A DNA stretch of 64,000 nt from Roseiflexus sp. RS-1 (GTDB lineage: Bacteria; Chloroflexota; Chloroflexia; Chloroflexales; Roseiflexaceae), in contig NC_009523.1 in NCBI RefSeq assembly GCF_000016665.1, positions 2,046,001 to 2,110,000 of the forward strand, in the 5' to 3' direction. The notes under the pieces were generated by a model. That model was given only the letters and a program-made list of their open reading frames with translations. It searched no databases and was not told the origin of the DNA. Positions within the stretch are counted from its first letter, which is position 1; every line of letters starts with the position of its first letter. The translations under genes were made by a program, and so were the position numbers. Shown one piece after another: positions 43,538-53,294 of this stretch.

Positions 43538-43567
43538 ATTATAGTGCCCGGTCACCGCGTGTGTCAA
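43538..43567 (-). promoter_or_regulatory. Promoter of the polyprenyl diphosphate synthase gene
   Basis: TTGACA (43562-43567), 18-bp spacer and perfect TATAAT (43538-43543). The leader is about 40 nt. Confidence 0.8.
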
Positions 43568-43715
43568 TACCCGAATCATTTGCAAAGGTTTTGCCCGAAT
43601 TTGCACACCTTTTGCATTAAATTATACCATGTTCACCTCAGGTGCGGATGCCTGTGCACGGGTCGTGCCATTCACGTAACGCCATTCCTGCGCGCATCTC
43701 TCGATTGCAGCGGCG

Positions 43716-44357
43716 CTACAGTGCTTTCTGGTTTTCGCGCGCGACTTCGAGCCGACCAAGATGGCACGCTTCGCTGAGGCTCACCAGGTAAGGCAGGTCA
43801 TCGCCGTATTCAACGACACTGATGCTGGCGTTTGTCACCCAGATGCGATTGATCCGATCCATATTCATGCCGAGCGCGTCGGCGACCAGAATCTTGACCA
43901 CCACATCGTGAGTCGAGACGAGCACCGTGCGTTCGTTGTACTCACGCAGCAACCATTCTTTGAAATCGAGCACACGCTTCAGCACGTTGCTGAAACTCTC
44001 GCCGCCGGGCATTTGGGCGCGGGTTGGATGCTGGCGCCATTCGCGCAAACCATCGCCGTAGCGCTCGATCACTTCTTCGACCAGCAACCCCTGCCACTCG
44101 CCGTGATGGATTTCGAGCAGTGCGGGGGTGGTGTGCAACGGAACGTGAGGGTGATAGCGCGCGATCGCTTCCGCAGTACGCGCCGCGCGCTGCAATGGGC
44201 TGGTGAAGATCGCATCCAGCGGCTCGTTGCGCAGGCGCTCAGCGAGCGCTTCCGCCTGACGCAAACCGAGTTCGGAAAGCGGCGCGTCCATTTGCCCCTG
44301 GTACCGCCCCTCGCGGTTCCACACACTTTCGCCGTGGCGAATGATGATCAGGCGCAT
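43716..44357 (-). CDS. Histidine phosphatase family protein
   Basis: This protein is 213 aa from ATG 44357 (GGAAG 6 nt upstream). It starts MRLIIIRHGESVWNREGRYQ, with the phospho-accepting His in RHGES. Other family motifs are DAPLSELGLRQAEALAERL, IFTSPLQRAARTAEAI, EIHHGEWQG, and the second His in VSTHDVVVKI. It belongs to the branch including phosphoglycerate-mutase-like and cobalamin/alpha-ribazole phosphatases. The substrate is unresolved. Its start region overlaps the open frame of the divergent TPR-like gene but not its chosen start. Confidence 0.88.
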   Translation of the reverse strand: MRLIIIRHGESVWNREGRYQGQMDAPLSELGLRQAEALAERLRNEPLDAIFTSPLQRAARTAEAIARYHPHVPLHTTPALLEIHHGEWQGLLVEEVIERYGDGLREWRQHPTRAQMPGGESFSNVLKRVLDFKEWLLREYNERTVLVSTHDVVVKILVADALGMNMDRINRIWVTNASISVVEYGDDLPYLVSLSEACHLGRLEVARENQKAL

Positions 44358-44463
44358 GGGTTGTCTTCCTCCTGCTGATGCGACGATGATTCGCCATTCT
44401 GTGCCATCATGCGATATGATACAAACGTCAGGCATTATATCTGAAAGTGAACCTGTCTGTGCG

Positions 44464-45390
44464 ATGAAACGTGAACGGCGATCACCAATCGAAGCGGCTG
44501 CGCAGACCCCGCTGGGGCGGTTGCGCGCTGCGCTGGACGACGCCGAGCGGGTGGCGGTCAGCGCCCGCATGGCGGCGGACGATGCGGTGGCATTTCTCCG
44601 GGCGTGTGACACGATCGATATGCTGATCGATGCGATCGGCGCGGGCGCCGATATTCGCCCGGAAACGAACCGCGCCGACTTCCTGCGGGAGCGACTGCGG
44701 GCGAATGCCGGGGCGATCGTCGGTGTGGTTCAGCGCGCCGGTCGTGATCGTGACCTGCACGATAGCCCCTCCTGGAAGCAGGCGCTGACGATTGCTGCGG
44801 ATGCACGCGCCCGTCGTTTCCGCCGGATGGCGCTCATCGGCGCTGGCGCAGCGGTCGTGATCGCGCTCCTGGCGCTGCTGCCGGTGATCGTTCCTGCCGA
44901 ACCGGCGCCTGATATTGCGTCGATCAGTCGCCTGCTCGCTGATCGTGAGGTTGCTGCGGCGCTCGACCTGGCGCGCGCGGAGTATGAACGCTTTCCCGAT
45001 GATCCAGAGGCGGCGCTCTGGCGTGGCGTCCTCGAACTGCGCGCCGGTGATCCGCAGGTGGCGGAGGAACTCTTTGCGCAGGCGCGTCGCCAGGCTGCCA
45101 GCGATGTCGCTTTTCTGTTTGAACGCGGCAATCTGTTGATCCAGGCGGGTCTTCCTGATGCCGCCGAAGCTGATGCTGCCACGCTTATCGCCCGGTCCGA
45201 CGCCGGGGCGGAAGGGTATCTGCTCCTTGGCAGCGTGCGTGAAGCCCGCGGCGACCGTGAGGGCGCAATCGCCGCGTTTCAGCAGGCTGCCGATCTTGCT
45301 GCCGCTGCCAACAAACCACAGCTCGAAGTCATTGCCAAAACCCGCCTGGGCATGATCCTGCAATCGCTGCCGCTGAACGTGGAACGTTGA
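44464..45390 (+). CDS. Membrane-anchored TPR-like protein
   Basis: This 308-aa protein is read from ATG 44464 (MKRERRSPIEAA); the frame is open further back to 44341 but would overlap the phosphatase gene. A cytosolic helical N-terminus (~1-115) precedes one membrane helix (~121-143; MALIGAGAAVVIALLALLPV). The C-terminal part has TPR-type helical pairs (REVAAALDLARAEYERFPDD, EGYLLLGSVREARGD, EGAIAAFQQAADLA). Probably a protein-interaction scaffold; partner unknown. Confidence 0.75.
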   Translation: MKRERRSPIEAAAQTPLGRLRAALDDAERVAVSARMAADDAVAFLRACDTIDMLIDAIGAGADIRPETNRADFLRERLRANAGAIVGVVQRAGRDRDLHDSPSWKQALTIAADARARRFRRMALIGAGAAVVIALLALLPVIVPAEPAPDIASISRLLADREVAAALDLARAEYERFPDDPEAALWRGVLELRAGDPQVAEELFAQARRQAASDVAFLFERGNLLIQAGLPDAAEADAATLIARSDAGAEGYLLLGSVREARGDREGAIAAFQQAADLAAAANKPQLEVIAKTRLGMILQSLPLNVER

Positions 45391-45426
45391 GCGTGGAAGG
45401 GTGGGCGCAGGCAGCGCCTGCCTGAA

Positions 45427-47046
45427 TTACGAGGGAAACAACTCATCCGCCTCTGCATACGCACGACGTCGGCGTTCGGCGGGTGATGTTTCGACATGTC
45501 CCATCGCCTTGTAGAATGCGGCATCGTAGGAACGGGTACGGATGACTGCCGGCATCGGCACGGCGTGACCCAGCACCATCGCCTGCTGGCGCGTATCGAG
45601 GCTGGCAAGCACGGCGCGTAAGCCAGCGGCGCCGCTGACGCCGGTAAAGACGGCTTCGATATCCCGGTCGTCGTTGAGGAGCGCCGTGATCCGGCTGCCG
45701 AGCTGACTCATCACGTCCGGGTCAATCGACGACGGGCGCTGATCGACGACGAGCAGTGTGACACTGTATTTGCGCAACTCGCGCGCAATCGTGCCGAAGA
45801 TCGTCTGTTTCGCAGCAGAAGGGTTGAGGAACTTGTGCGCCTCTTCGATGGTGATCACCAGTTGCCGTGGCTTGTCGGCAGCGTTCTTCGTGCGCAGGAA
45901 GGTTTCGGTCTGTTCGACCCAGCGACGATGGATGCGGCGGGTCATGATGTTCGCCGTCAGCATATACGCCAGGGCGCTGCGGTACTGCCCGAACTCCAGC
46001 ACCACATGCCGCCCGCGCGCCAGATGCTCGATCATGCGGTCGATCGCATCCGTCTGCGACTGCTGCCGGATGAACCCCAGGCGCGGGATCTGCTCCAGTT
46101 TGCGCTTCAAAGCGCTGATCGATCCCGCGTGCGCTCCGGCGCTCTCAGCAAATGCCCGGATGTCGTCGCTGCTCATTGCGAGCAGCGCCTTCATCCACTC
46201 CTGCCGGTAACGATCAACCAGCAGGTAGGCCGACTCGGCGGCGGTGGCGGTCAGATTCAGCTCGTCCTGCAACAGAAGAATGTCTTCGACCTCGATCTGA
46301 TCCTGCCCGATCGTGATGGCTTCATCCACGCTGACGCCGCGTTTGCGCGAGGATTCGGCATCGAGTGAATAGATCAGCACCTGCGCGCCGAAGAGTTGTC
46401 GTAATCCTTTGACAAAGGACCCATCCTCCGCAGCCGCGTCCCAGCCGTACTCGCTGTGCATGTCGAACACCAGGTTCGACGCAACGCCAGAACGGATGAT
46501 GCCGCACAGGATCAGACGAGTCAGGAAACTTTTGCCGGTGCCGCTCTTGCCGAAAATGCCGTTCGAGCGTTCCACCAGACGGTTGAGGTCGATGCAGACC
46601 GGAATATCCATATCGAGCGGTCTGCCGATCTCGAAGTGGGTGGCGTCTTCCGCACCAAAAACACGCATGAAATCCTGCTCGTTCGCTTCGAGCACCGGCG
46701 CAAAATGGCGCGGGACGGTCTTGACCGGGCGCAGCCCTTCGTTTGTGTCGTGGGGGAGCATCAGCATCGGTTTGAGTTGCATGGCGCCGTAGGTCGCCGT
46801 TCCTGCCAGAACCTCGTGGAAGAAATCATCGCCATCCGGCGGACTCGCAAGCACGCTGCGGTTGGTTGCCGCAAGCGCAATGTCGGTCACCATTGAGAAG
46901 AACTCGTGCTTCTCCCCCTGGATCACCACAAACTGCCCAACGCGCACATCCTCGACGCTCAGCCGGCTGTCGAGACGGACATTCAACCCTTCGACCAGTG
47001 AGCCGTCGGTCACAACTCCCAGACGTTTGCGGTTGAACGGCGCCAT
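45427..47046 (-). CDS. HerA-type (DUF87) ATPase
   Basis: This 539-aa protein has an N-terminal HAS-barrel-like beta domain (GVVTDGSLVEGLNVRL, VGQFVVIQG) as in HerA. The FtsK/HerA-fold ATPase follows: Walker A GKSGTGKSFLTRL (~165), Walker B LVITIEEAHKFL, and LVVDQRPSSIDPDVMSQLG as sensor segment. HerA pumps DNA as a hexamer, usually with the NurA nuclease for end resection. No nurA gene is adjacent, so its partner must be elsewhere or differ. It has its own good promoter. Confidence 0.87.
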   Translation of the reverse strand: MAPFNRKRLGVVTDGSLVEGLNVRLDSRLSVEDVRVGQFVVIQGEKHEFFSMVTDIALAATNRSVLASPPDGDDFFHEVLAGTATYGAMQLKPMLMLPHDTNEGLRPVKTVPRHFAPVLEANEQDFMRVFGAEDATHFEIGRPLDMDIPVCIDLNRLVERSNGIFGKSGTGKSFLTRLILCGIIRSGVASNLVFDMHSEYGWDAAAEDGSFVKGLRQLFGAQVLIYSLDAESSRKRGVSVDEAITIGQDQIEVEDILLLQDELNLTATAAESAYLLVDRYRQEWMKALLAMSSDDIRAFAESAGAHAGSISALKRKLEQIPRLGFIRQQSQTDAIDRMIEHLARGRHVVLEFGQYRSALAYMLTANIMTRRIHRRWVEQTETFLRTKNAADKPRQLVITIEEAHKFLNPSAAKQTIFGTIARELRKYSVTLLVVDQRPSSIDPDVMSQLGSRITALLNDDRDIEAVFTGVSGAAGLRAVLASLDTRQQAMVLGHAVPMPAVIRTRSYDAAFYKAMGHVETSPAERRRRAYAEADELFPS

Positions 47047-47076
47047 ACGTCCCCCTTCTGCACCACTCCTCGCACA

Positions 47077-47104
47077 AATATACCAGTTTTCACCGCCGTG
47101 TCAA
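47077..47104 (-). promoter_or_regulatory. Promoter of the HerA-type ATPase gene
   Basis: TTGACA (47099-47104), 16-bp spacer and TATATT (47077-47082) preceded by TGG, so both -35 and extended -10 are present. Confidence 0.75.
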
Positions 47105-47109
47105 CCGTT

Positions 47110-47215
47110 GCTCCGGGCGGTCACTATTGCTTCGCTATGCATCCATCGTGGTTCGTTTTTAGGGTTCTCTGCGCTCTCAGCGTCTCAGCGGTGCGTTCTC
47201 GCGGCGAAGTCGTTA
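47110..47215. repeat. Dispersed intergenic repeat, copy 3
   Basis: The core ggttctctgcgctctcagcg and cgtctcagcggtgcgttctc match copies at 2661 and 36730. It lies in the 368-bp divergent gap between the HerA-type gene and the secreted repeat protein; the remainder of the gap is AT-rich and carries the latter's promoter. Confidence 0.65.
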
Positions 47216-47290
47216 ATACAATGAAATGTCTTTTATCAGGCAGAATGACGATTTTGTTAATTCTTAAGGTTTACATTATTTTCATCATCA

Positions 47291-47319
47291 TTGACACGAT
47301 TTTCTCTTTCTTCTATAGT
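47291..47319 (+). promoter_or_regulatory. Promoter of the large secreted repeat protein
   Basis: Perfect TTGACA (47291-47296), 17-bp spacer and TATAGT (47314-47319) in unusually AT-rich DNA. A leader of about 90 nt precedes ATG 47415. Confidence 0.8.
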
Positions 47320-47414
47320 CTTGTTACCGTCGTATGAGGGATGATTCTGCTGCGCAGATCAAGACGTTTTTGCCATTGCTTCGCGTCGGTAATATGGTTT
47401 CGTAGGAGGGAAAT

Positions 47415-50400
47415 ATGCCAGCCCGTTTCCGGTTCCTTCGCTATGTGCTGATTGTTGTGCTTCTTGTTGTTTCCATTCCGCTTCTATCGGCGCCGGGGCA
47501 TTCGTCCTTCATAGAACGAATGACAACTCCTCCGGCCGCCATCGCACAGAGTGCTGCGCCAGTCGGTCCGCAGCCGGGTGATGTGTTCCGGCAGTTTCAG
47601 GACGACCTGAACTCCCGGCAGACCTCTGTCTGCAATTCATCACCTGCGAATTGCGGTACGATACCGTCGGAACAGCAACGGCAGGCGCGAAACGTCGATC
47701 TTGCCAACGCGGTGCGCGCCGAAGCAGTGTTCGAGTATTGGGGCGGGCACCTCGCTTCGACGCAGCAGGAATTCAATGTGAACGGCGGTCCGTGGACGCC
47801 CTACCCGGATATTCAGGGCATCCCTCCTGATACGCTCCCGACCTGTTATTTCCGCGCGCCAACCAACGCGATTGCGCCGTTGCCCCTGAGTGGAACCGGT
47901 GGTGTTCGTCCACCGGGCAGCACCGGCAGTACCGTGACGGTCAACTACCGCTACCGGATCGGTCCGCAGCGGTCATTGCCGCAGTGCGCCTCAGGCACGA
48001 ACTTCTACTGGGGCAACATGTGGATCTATGAGGTGACAACGCGCATCTACTACAACTCGACCATCCCGCGCCCTGATGGCGCAATCACTTCGCCTACGGA
48101 TGGCGCCACAATCACCGAGAACCGCAGCGCCAACCAGTTTCCGCGCATCACGGTGCGGGCGCAGGCATCGACCGGTCGCTCGATTGCGCGCGTCGACCTG
48201 ATCGGGAATTATCTCGATTATGACTGGGATGGCGATGGCATATTGCGCGAATGGCACTACGCGCTGCGCCACGGCGTCTGGGAACGCACCATCGGGACGA
48301 GCACGTCGCCGTCGCGCGGTACGGCAACCAGTGGAGAGTACGATTTTACCTGGAATACGGAATGGATTCCGGATCAGGATCAACCAGTGCAGTTGATGGC
48401 GCGGATCACCGATAACACCGGGGTCAGTTACATGACCGAGGCGGTGACGGTCACGTTCAACCGCGTCGGGCGCAGTGTGCGGATGTACACCACCTGGAGC
48501 GACTACTATGGGCAGCGGGTGTTCGGTCCGCCGCGCAACTTTGGCTTTAATACCTACAGTCAGCCGCGGATTGGAAAGACAGCGTTCATTTCCATCCCGG
48601 ATCCGCTCACGAATGCAACCAGAGCGCGGGTTATTCTCTACAGTTGGAGCGGTCGTTCGTCGACTGCGTTGAGCACCACGGTTGCTATCAATGCCTTCTC
48701 AGTCTGGTCTGGAAATTCCTTCGGTATATTCCACGATTACAATTTCGATACGCGCGACCTTAATAATCCCCGCGATTTTCTCAATCAGGGCGACAATATC
48801 CTGCGCATCTGGTCGAATCGTACCGATCACGCACTTGAAGTGCTCTGGCCCGGTCCGGCGATCTTCGTTGAGTATAGCGCTCCGCCCGAAACCCCGGTGT
48901 TGCGCGCTATCGATACCTCCTTCAGCACACCGGAGGATCAATCGCTGTCGTTCACGCTGCCGGTGAGCAATCAGGCGCGCGCCGCGCTCCAGTATACGAT
49001 TCTGACTCCGCCTGCGCTCGGAACACTGCGTGGCATCGCTCCCAATCTGACCTACATCCCCAACCCGGATGTCAACGGCAGCGATAGTTTTGTGTTCCGC
49101 GTCGATGATCAGTATGGACGTAGCGCTACGGCGACCGTCGCCATCAATATTCAGGCGGTTGATGACCCGCCGGAGATAACGCTGGGCGGCGGGGCGTTGC
49201 TGAATCCCGACGATGTGCTGGATCGTTCCGGCAGGGTGCGCGATCCGGATTCTTCATCGCTGACGGCGACGGTCGATTATGGCGATGGCCGCGGTGAGCA
49301 ACCGCTGAGTCTTGGGGCAGACGGCTCGTTCCGGCTGATCTACCGATACCGCAACGGCGGGCGCTTTCCGCTGACGGTGCGGGTCAGCGATGGCGCGCAG
49401 ACCAGCGTTGCAACCGTGCTGGTGACCGTGATCACCCCCGGCACGCCTCCGCCCCCCGGTGACTGGAGCCTGACAGGATGGCGCTATCGTGTGCCGCTGG
49501 AGGCGCGCTCAGGCGCATATCCGCGTGTCGATCACGTTGCCGAGTTTGATGTTAACTTTACCACTGCGCTGTCACAGGCAGGTGGAAGCGGCGCGTTGCT
49601 GCGCGAATCGATCCGTGTGGTCGAGGTTGACGCAGGCGGTAATGTGATTGATCCGAATGTCGTCTATCAGTTCGATCCGGTGAGCGCCTACAATCCGACG
49701 ACCAATGCGCGCGGAACGCTGCTGGTGCTGTTACGCGGACGCACCGAGGCAAACACAACCCGTCGTTTCTATGTCTACTTCGAGACGCAGGGGCGCTTTG
49801 CGCCGCCGACATTCACGCCGCTGACGGTGGTCGTCACGCCGACGCTGATCTATCAGCGTGACCTGGCAACTGTTATCGAGACGCGCACGTCTGATGGTCA
49901 GCGCAACGCTACGTTCTATTACTCGCTCAACGGTGGCGCGCTTATCAGCATGTTTGATCGCTCGAATGCGGACTGGATTTCGTACAATCCGGCAGCCGAC
50001 TCGGCAGGCGCGTACCGCGGTATTCCGAACGTCGGTCCGGTCTTCCATCCCGGATACTACAATGTGTTCCCCATTCCGAGCGCGTCAGGTCCGCTTCAGG
50101 GGAACGAACCCGGTACGAACCAGCGATCATCGACGACCATCGAACGGGAAGGAACGCTGCGCACTATCGTGCGCTCGGTGAGCAGCAATGGGCAGTGGGA
50201 GGCAGTGTGGGAGTTCTTCCCCAACAGTGTGCGGATGTTGGTGCTGCCCAGAGAGCCGCGCGGTTCAAATCCGTTCCTCTACTGGTGGCTGTACGAAGGG
50301 ACGCCAGGCGGAACGCTCAATGAGGGCGACCGCTGGGTGCGCGGCGATGGATTGTCTGGTATCGCCGTCGATCCCAGTTTCTCCTTCAACGAACGCTTCC

Positions 50401-51953
50401 ATGCCGACATCAACGGTCCGGAGTGGGTCTACTTCCGTGCCGGTGAACCGTCTCAGGGCGGACGGGCGCTGTGGCTGGCGCACCATGATGATACCGACAC
50501 GACGATTGAGATGTATCGCTATCAGAATGACTCCTCCGGCTGGCAGAATGGCATGACTGTCTTCGGTTTCGGTCGGCGCGAATGGGACGGGTCGTCGCAG
50601 ACGTTGCGCCCGGAACTGCGAAATCAACGCCGTTTCTCGCTTGGGTTCATCGATAATGCGCCATTGACATTCGATAGCGCTGTGGGGCGCGAGATCGAGG
50701 GGCGTTACCGTGATCTGGCAGCGACCGTCGGGCGGGGTGAGCGCCTGGCGCCGAACCTTGCGCCGTGGGCGCCGGGAGAGACCTACAGCGTTCGCCCTGG
50801 TCAGACGCTGAATGTGCCAGCGCCCGGCGTGCGCGCCAATGACAGCGACGGCGATGGCGATCCGTTCCAGGTGACACTGACCGGTGAGCCGCAGAACGGC
50901 ACACTCACGTTCAACAGCGACGGTTCCTTCATCTATGTTCCAAATGAAGGCTTCGTCGGCGCCGACGTCTTCACCTATACGGCGAGCGATGGGCGGCTCA
51001 GCGCCCCGCCAACGACGGTGACCATCCTGGTTTCCCCCAATCAGCCGCCGACGGCGCGGGGGAGCAGCGCAACGACGACCAACCTGCGCCCGTTGACTGT
51101 GCCGGCGCCGGGGGTGCTGGAAGGGGCAAGCGACCCGGATGGCGATCCGCTGACGGCGGTGCTGATCAGTCCGCCCGCTGGCGGAACGCTGAACCTCAAC
51201 CCGGACGGGTCGTACACCTACACGCCGCGTTCGGATTTCATCGGCGAGGATGTGTTCCAGATCGCCGCCTCTGACGGTGAGGCGCAGTCGGCGCCGGTCG
51301 AGGTGCGGATCACGGTGCGCAAGGAAAATCGTCCGCCGACGGCGCGGGGGAGCAGCGCAACGACGACTAACCTGCGCCCGTTGACTGTGCCAGCGCCGGG
51401 GGTGCTGGAGGGGGCGAGCGACCCTGACGGCGATCCGCTGACGGCGGTGCTGATCAGTCCGCCCGCTGGCGGAACGCTGAGCCTCAACCCGGACGGGTCG
51501 TACACCTACACGCCGCGTTCGGATTTCATCGGCGAGGATGTGTTCCAGATCGCCGCCTCTGACGGTGAGGCGCAGTCGGCGCCGGTCGAGGTGCGGATCA
51601 CGGTGCGCAAGGAAAATCGTCCGCCGACGGCGCGGGGGAGCAGCGCAACGACGACTAACCTGCGCCCGTTGACTGTGCCGGCGCCGGGGGTGCTGGAGGG
51701 GGCGAGCGACCCTGACGGCGATCCGCTGACGGCGGTGCTGATCAGTTCGCCCGCTGGCGGAACGCTGAGCCTCAACCCGGACGGGTCGTACACCTACACG
51801 CCGCGTTCGGATTTCATCGGCGAGGATGTGTTCCAGATCGCTGCCTCTGACGGCGAGGCGCAGTCGGCGCCGGTCGAGGTGCGGATCACGGTGACGCGCG
51901 AGGTTGCTTCGACGCCAGAGTATCGGGTATTCCTGCCGCTGCTTGTGCGCTGA
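47415..51953 (+). CDS. Large secreted protein with cadherin-like tandem repeats
   Basis: This is a 1512-aa protein. AGGAGG lies 8 nt before ATG 47415. A signal peptide (YVLIVVLLVVSIPLLSAPG) is followed by a Cys-containing N-terminal region. Mid-protein domains include an Ig-like segment (~490-580), an Asp-rich PKD/VCBS-like domain and a DUF2341-like beta domain (GWRYRVPLEARSG, RFYVYFETQG). The C-terminus has four cadherin-like/tandem-95 type repeats, the last three about 96 residues each and nearly identical (DPDGDPLTAVLIS, NPDGSYTYTPRSDFIGEDVF). It ends EYRVFLPLLVR with no sorting signal recognised. Probably an envelope or matrix protein. Confidence 0.82.
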   Translation: MPARFRFLRYVLIVVLLVVSIPLLSAPGHSSFIERMTTPPAAIAQSAAPVGPQPGDVFRQFQDDLNSRQTSVCNSSPANCGTIPSEQQRQARNVDLANAVRAEAVFEYWGGHLASTQQEFNVNGGPWTPYPDIQGIPPDTLPTCYFRAPTNAIAPLPLSGTGGVRPPGSTGSTVTVNYRYRIGPQRSLPQCASGTNFYWGNMWIYEVTTRIYYNSTIPRPDGAITSPTDGATITENRSANQFPRITVRAQASTGRSIARVDLIGNYLDYDWDGDGILREWHYALRHGVWERTIGTSTSPSRGTATSGEYDFTWNTEWIPDQDQPVQLMARITDNTGVSYMTEAVTVTFNRVGRSVRMYTTWSDYYGQRVFGPPRNFGFNTYSQPRIGKTAFISIPDPLTNATRARVILYSWSGRSSTALSTTVAINAFSVWSGNSFGIFHDYNFDTRDLNNPRDFLNQGDNILRIWSNRTDHALEVLWPGPAIFVEYSAPPETPVLRAIDTSFSTPEDQSLSFTLPVSNQARAALQYTILTPPALGTLRGIAPNLTYIPNPDVNGSDSFVFRVDDQYGRSATATVAINIQAVDDPPEITLGGGALLNPDDVLDRSGRVRDPDSSSLTATVDYGDGRGEQPLSLGADGSFRLIYRYRNGGRFPLTVRVSDGAQTSVATVLVTVITPGTPPPPGDWSLTGWRYRVPLEARSGAYPRVDHVAEFDVNFTTALSQAGGSGALLRESIRVVEVDAGGNVIDPNVVYQFDPVSAYNPTTNARGTLLVLLRGRTEANTTRRFYVYFETQGRFAPPTFTPLTVVVTPTLIYQRDLATVIETRTSDGQRNATFYYSLNGGALISMFDRSNADWISYNPAADSAGAYRGIPNVGPVFHPGYYNVFPIPSASGPLQGNEPGTNQRSSTTIEREGTLRTIVRSVSSNGQWEAVWEFFPNSVRMLVLPREPRGSNPFLYWWLYEGTPGGTLNEGDRWVRGDGLSGIAVDPSFSFNERFHADINGPEWVYFRAGEPSQGGRALWLAHHDDTDTTIEMYRYQNDSSGWQNGMTVFGFGRREWDGSSQTLRPELRNQRRFSLGFIDNAPLTFDSAVGREIEGRYRDLAATVGRGERLAPNLAPWAPGETYSVRPGQTLNVPAPGVRANDSDGDGDPFQVTLTGEPQNGTLTFNSDGSFIYVPNEGFVGADVFTYTASDGRLSAPPTTVTILVSPNQPPTARGSSATTTNLRPLTVPAPGVLEGASDPDGDPLTAVLISPPAGGTLNLNPDGSYTYTPRSDFIGEDVFQIAASDGEAQSAPVEVRITVRKENRPPTARGSSATTTNLRPLTVPAPGVLEGASDPDGDPLTAVLISPPAGGTLSLNPDGSYTYTPRSDFIGEDVFQIAASDGEAQSAPVEVRITVRKENRPPTARGSSATTTNLRPLTVPAPGVLEGASDPDGDPLTAVLISSPAGGTLSLNPDGSYTYTPRSDFIGEDVFQIAASDGEAQSAPVEVRITVTREVASTPEYRVFLPLLVR
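51045..51895 (+). repeat. Three near-identical 288-bp tandem repeats
   Basis: Units start at 51045, 51333 and 51621, each encoding one 96-residue cadherin-like domain and differing at only a few positions. Copy number is likely to vary by recombination. Confidence 0.92.
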
Positions 51954-51967
51954 CAGGATGAGGTCCG

Positions 51968-52000
51968 AAGGGGCGATGTCCTGGACATCGCCCCTTTTTT
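51968..52000 (+). terminator. Rho-independent terminator after the secreted repeat protein
   Basis: AAGGGGCGATGTC and GACATCGCCCCTT form a 13-bp stem with a 3-nt loop, followed by a T-run to 52000. It lies 15 bp after the stop codon. Confidence 0.92.
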
Positions 52001-52018
52001 GCGTGTGACGCGCCAGGC

Positions 52019-52027
52019 TGGTACCAT
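52019..52027 (+). promoter_or_regulatory. Possible extended -10 for the cyanophycin-synthetase-like gene
   Basis: TGGTACCAT lies 26 bp before ATG 52053, right after the terminator. The match is imperfect and no -35 is seen. Confidence 0.35.
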
Positions 52028-52052
52028 GTTGTCAGTTGTTGCGGAGAGATGT

Positions 52053-53240
52053 ATGACAATTGACATCTGCACCCTGGCGACGTTTGACGGTCCCAATCGT
52101 TTCGATCCACGCCCTGGCGTCCTGGCGCATCTCCGCGCCGGGCGCGACTATAGTCTGGCATTGCGCGCGGCGCTCAAAGACGCTGCACAGCGTATCGGTC
52201 TGGTGATCGCTGCCCCGCATATCGATAGCCGTGTTGCAGAGGGTGAGGTCTGGCATGAAGCGTTCTTCGTGACACCGATGCCGGCGATTGGCGCAGAGAT
52301 GCTGCGCTATGTCGTGGCGCTGCTCAACGCGCGCGATGCCGGTGATGAGGAGTGGGATGCGGACGGGCGTCTGTGGGATTTGCAGAAGAAACGCCGGGCT
52401 GAAGCCCTGCCGATCCAGGCGCTGCAACTGATCGCCGAAGCGTCGGCGCGGCGGATCCCGGCTTTTACGCGGCGTGATGGTCTGATTCAGATCGGCTACG
52501 GTGCGCGTGGTTACACGCTTGATCCAGCATTGTTTCACAAAAGCGAGTCGAATCCGCGTCCATCCGATGCCGGCGCCAGCGCGCCACCCTTCGCGTCATC
52601 GCCGCTGAGTGCGGCAGTTCCCTGGGATCGTCTGGGGAGCGTTCCGGTGGTCGTCATTTCCGGCAGCGCCCCGGCGTCAACCGCAGGCATCTTTGCCGCT
52701 CAAGTGGCAGAACGACGGGGTAGAACGGTCAGCGCCCTGTCGGCGTCATTCGACGCAGCACGCGCTTGCTTGACGGATCCGCAGGCTGAAATGGTGATCC
52801 TGGACCTGGATCCGTTCGATCTGCTGCGGCGCGGATTGCCGGTCGAGCACTGCCTGGTCAGTGCATTGATCGATCTGCCGGATGCGCTGGTATCTGAAGC
52901 CGGGAGCCGTGACGATCTGGCGCGTGCGTTGGGCGTTGCACTGCTGGTGACGGCGCCGGGCGGGCGCGGGATTCTCAATGCCGATGATCCGTCGATCCTG
53001 GCGCTCGCTGACTATGCGCCGTGCCCGTTGATCCTGATAGCCCGCTCGGAGCATGCGGTGCTGCGGGCGCATCGTGCAGCAGGGGGCAGCGCACTCTTCC
53101 TGCGCGATCAGGCGATTGTGGTTGCCCATGGGTGGGATGAGACGACCATCGCGCCTCCGCCAGACCTGGATCCCTGGCAGGCGCTCGTGGTTGAGGCGTT
53201 GCATCGTGCGTTCGCGGAGGGGATGCACGCGATATGTTGA
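52053..53240 (+). CDS. Degenerate cyanophycin-synthetase/Mur-ligase-like protein lacking ATP-grasp
   Basis: This protein is 395 aa from ATG 52053 (GGAGAG 5 nt upstream). Residues ~1-165 resemble the N-terminal domain of cyanophycin synthetase (TFDGPNRFDPRPGVLAHLR, ending LIQIGYGARGYTLDP). The ATP-grasp domain that should follow is absent. After a short linker the Mur-ligase-like part begins at VPWDRLGSVPVVVISG, but the P-loop GTNGKTT is replaced by GSAPAST. Later landmarks persist (ARACLTDPQAEMVILDLD, GLPVEHCLVSALID, GRGILNADDPSILALA). Both ATP sites look lost, so it is not a normal ligase. Function unknown. Confidence 0.7.
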   Translation: MTIDICTLATFDGPNRFDPRPGVLAHLRAGRDYSLALRAALKDAAQRIGLVIAAPHIDSRVAEGEVWHEAFFVTPMPAIGAEMLRYVVALLNARDAGDEEWDADGRLWDLQKKRRAEALPIQALQLIAEASARRIPAFTRRDGLIQIGYGARGYTLDPALFHKSESNPRPSDAGASAPPFASSPLSAAVPWDRLGSVPVVVISGSAPASTAGIFAAQVAERRGRTVSALSASFDAARACLTDPQAEMVILDLDPFDLLRRGLPVEHCLVSALIDLPDALVSEAGSRDDLARALGVALLVTAPGGRGILNADDPSILALADYAPCPLILIARSEHAVLRAHRAAGGSALFLRDQAIVVAHGWDETTIAPPPDLDPWQALVVEALHRAFAEGMHAIC

Positions 53241-53294
53241 AGCCCCACGAACAGAACGTCATGAGCCGCCGGGCTACCGGGTGAATACCGGTTG

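Noticed and set aside
45427-47046. HerA-type ATPase as part of a defence island (e.g. HerA-SIR2 or HerA-DUF4297)
   Set aside because: No effector nuclease or SIR2-type gene is adjacent; neighbours are a TPR-like protein and a secreted repeat protein, so only a HerA-type ATPase call is supported.
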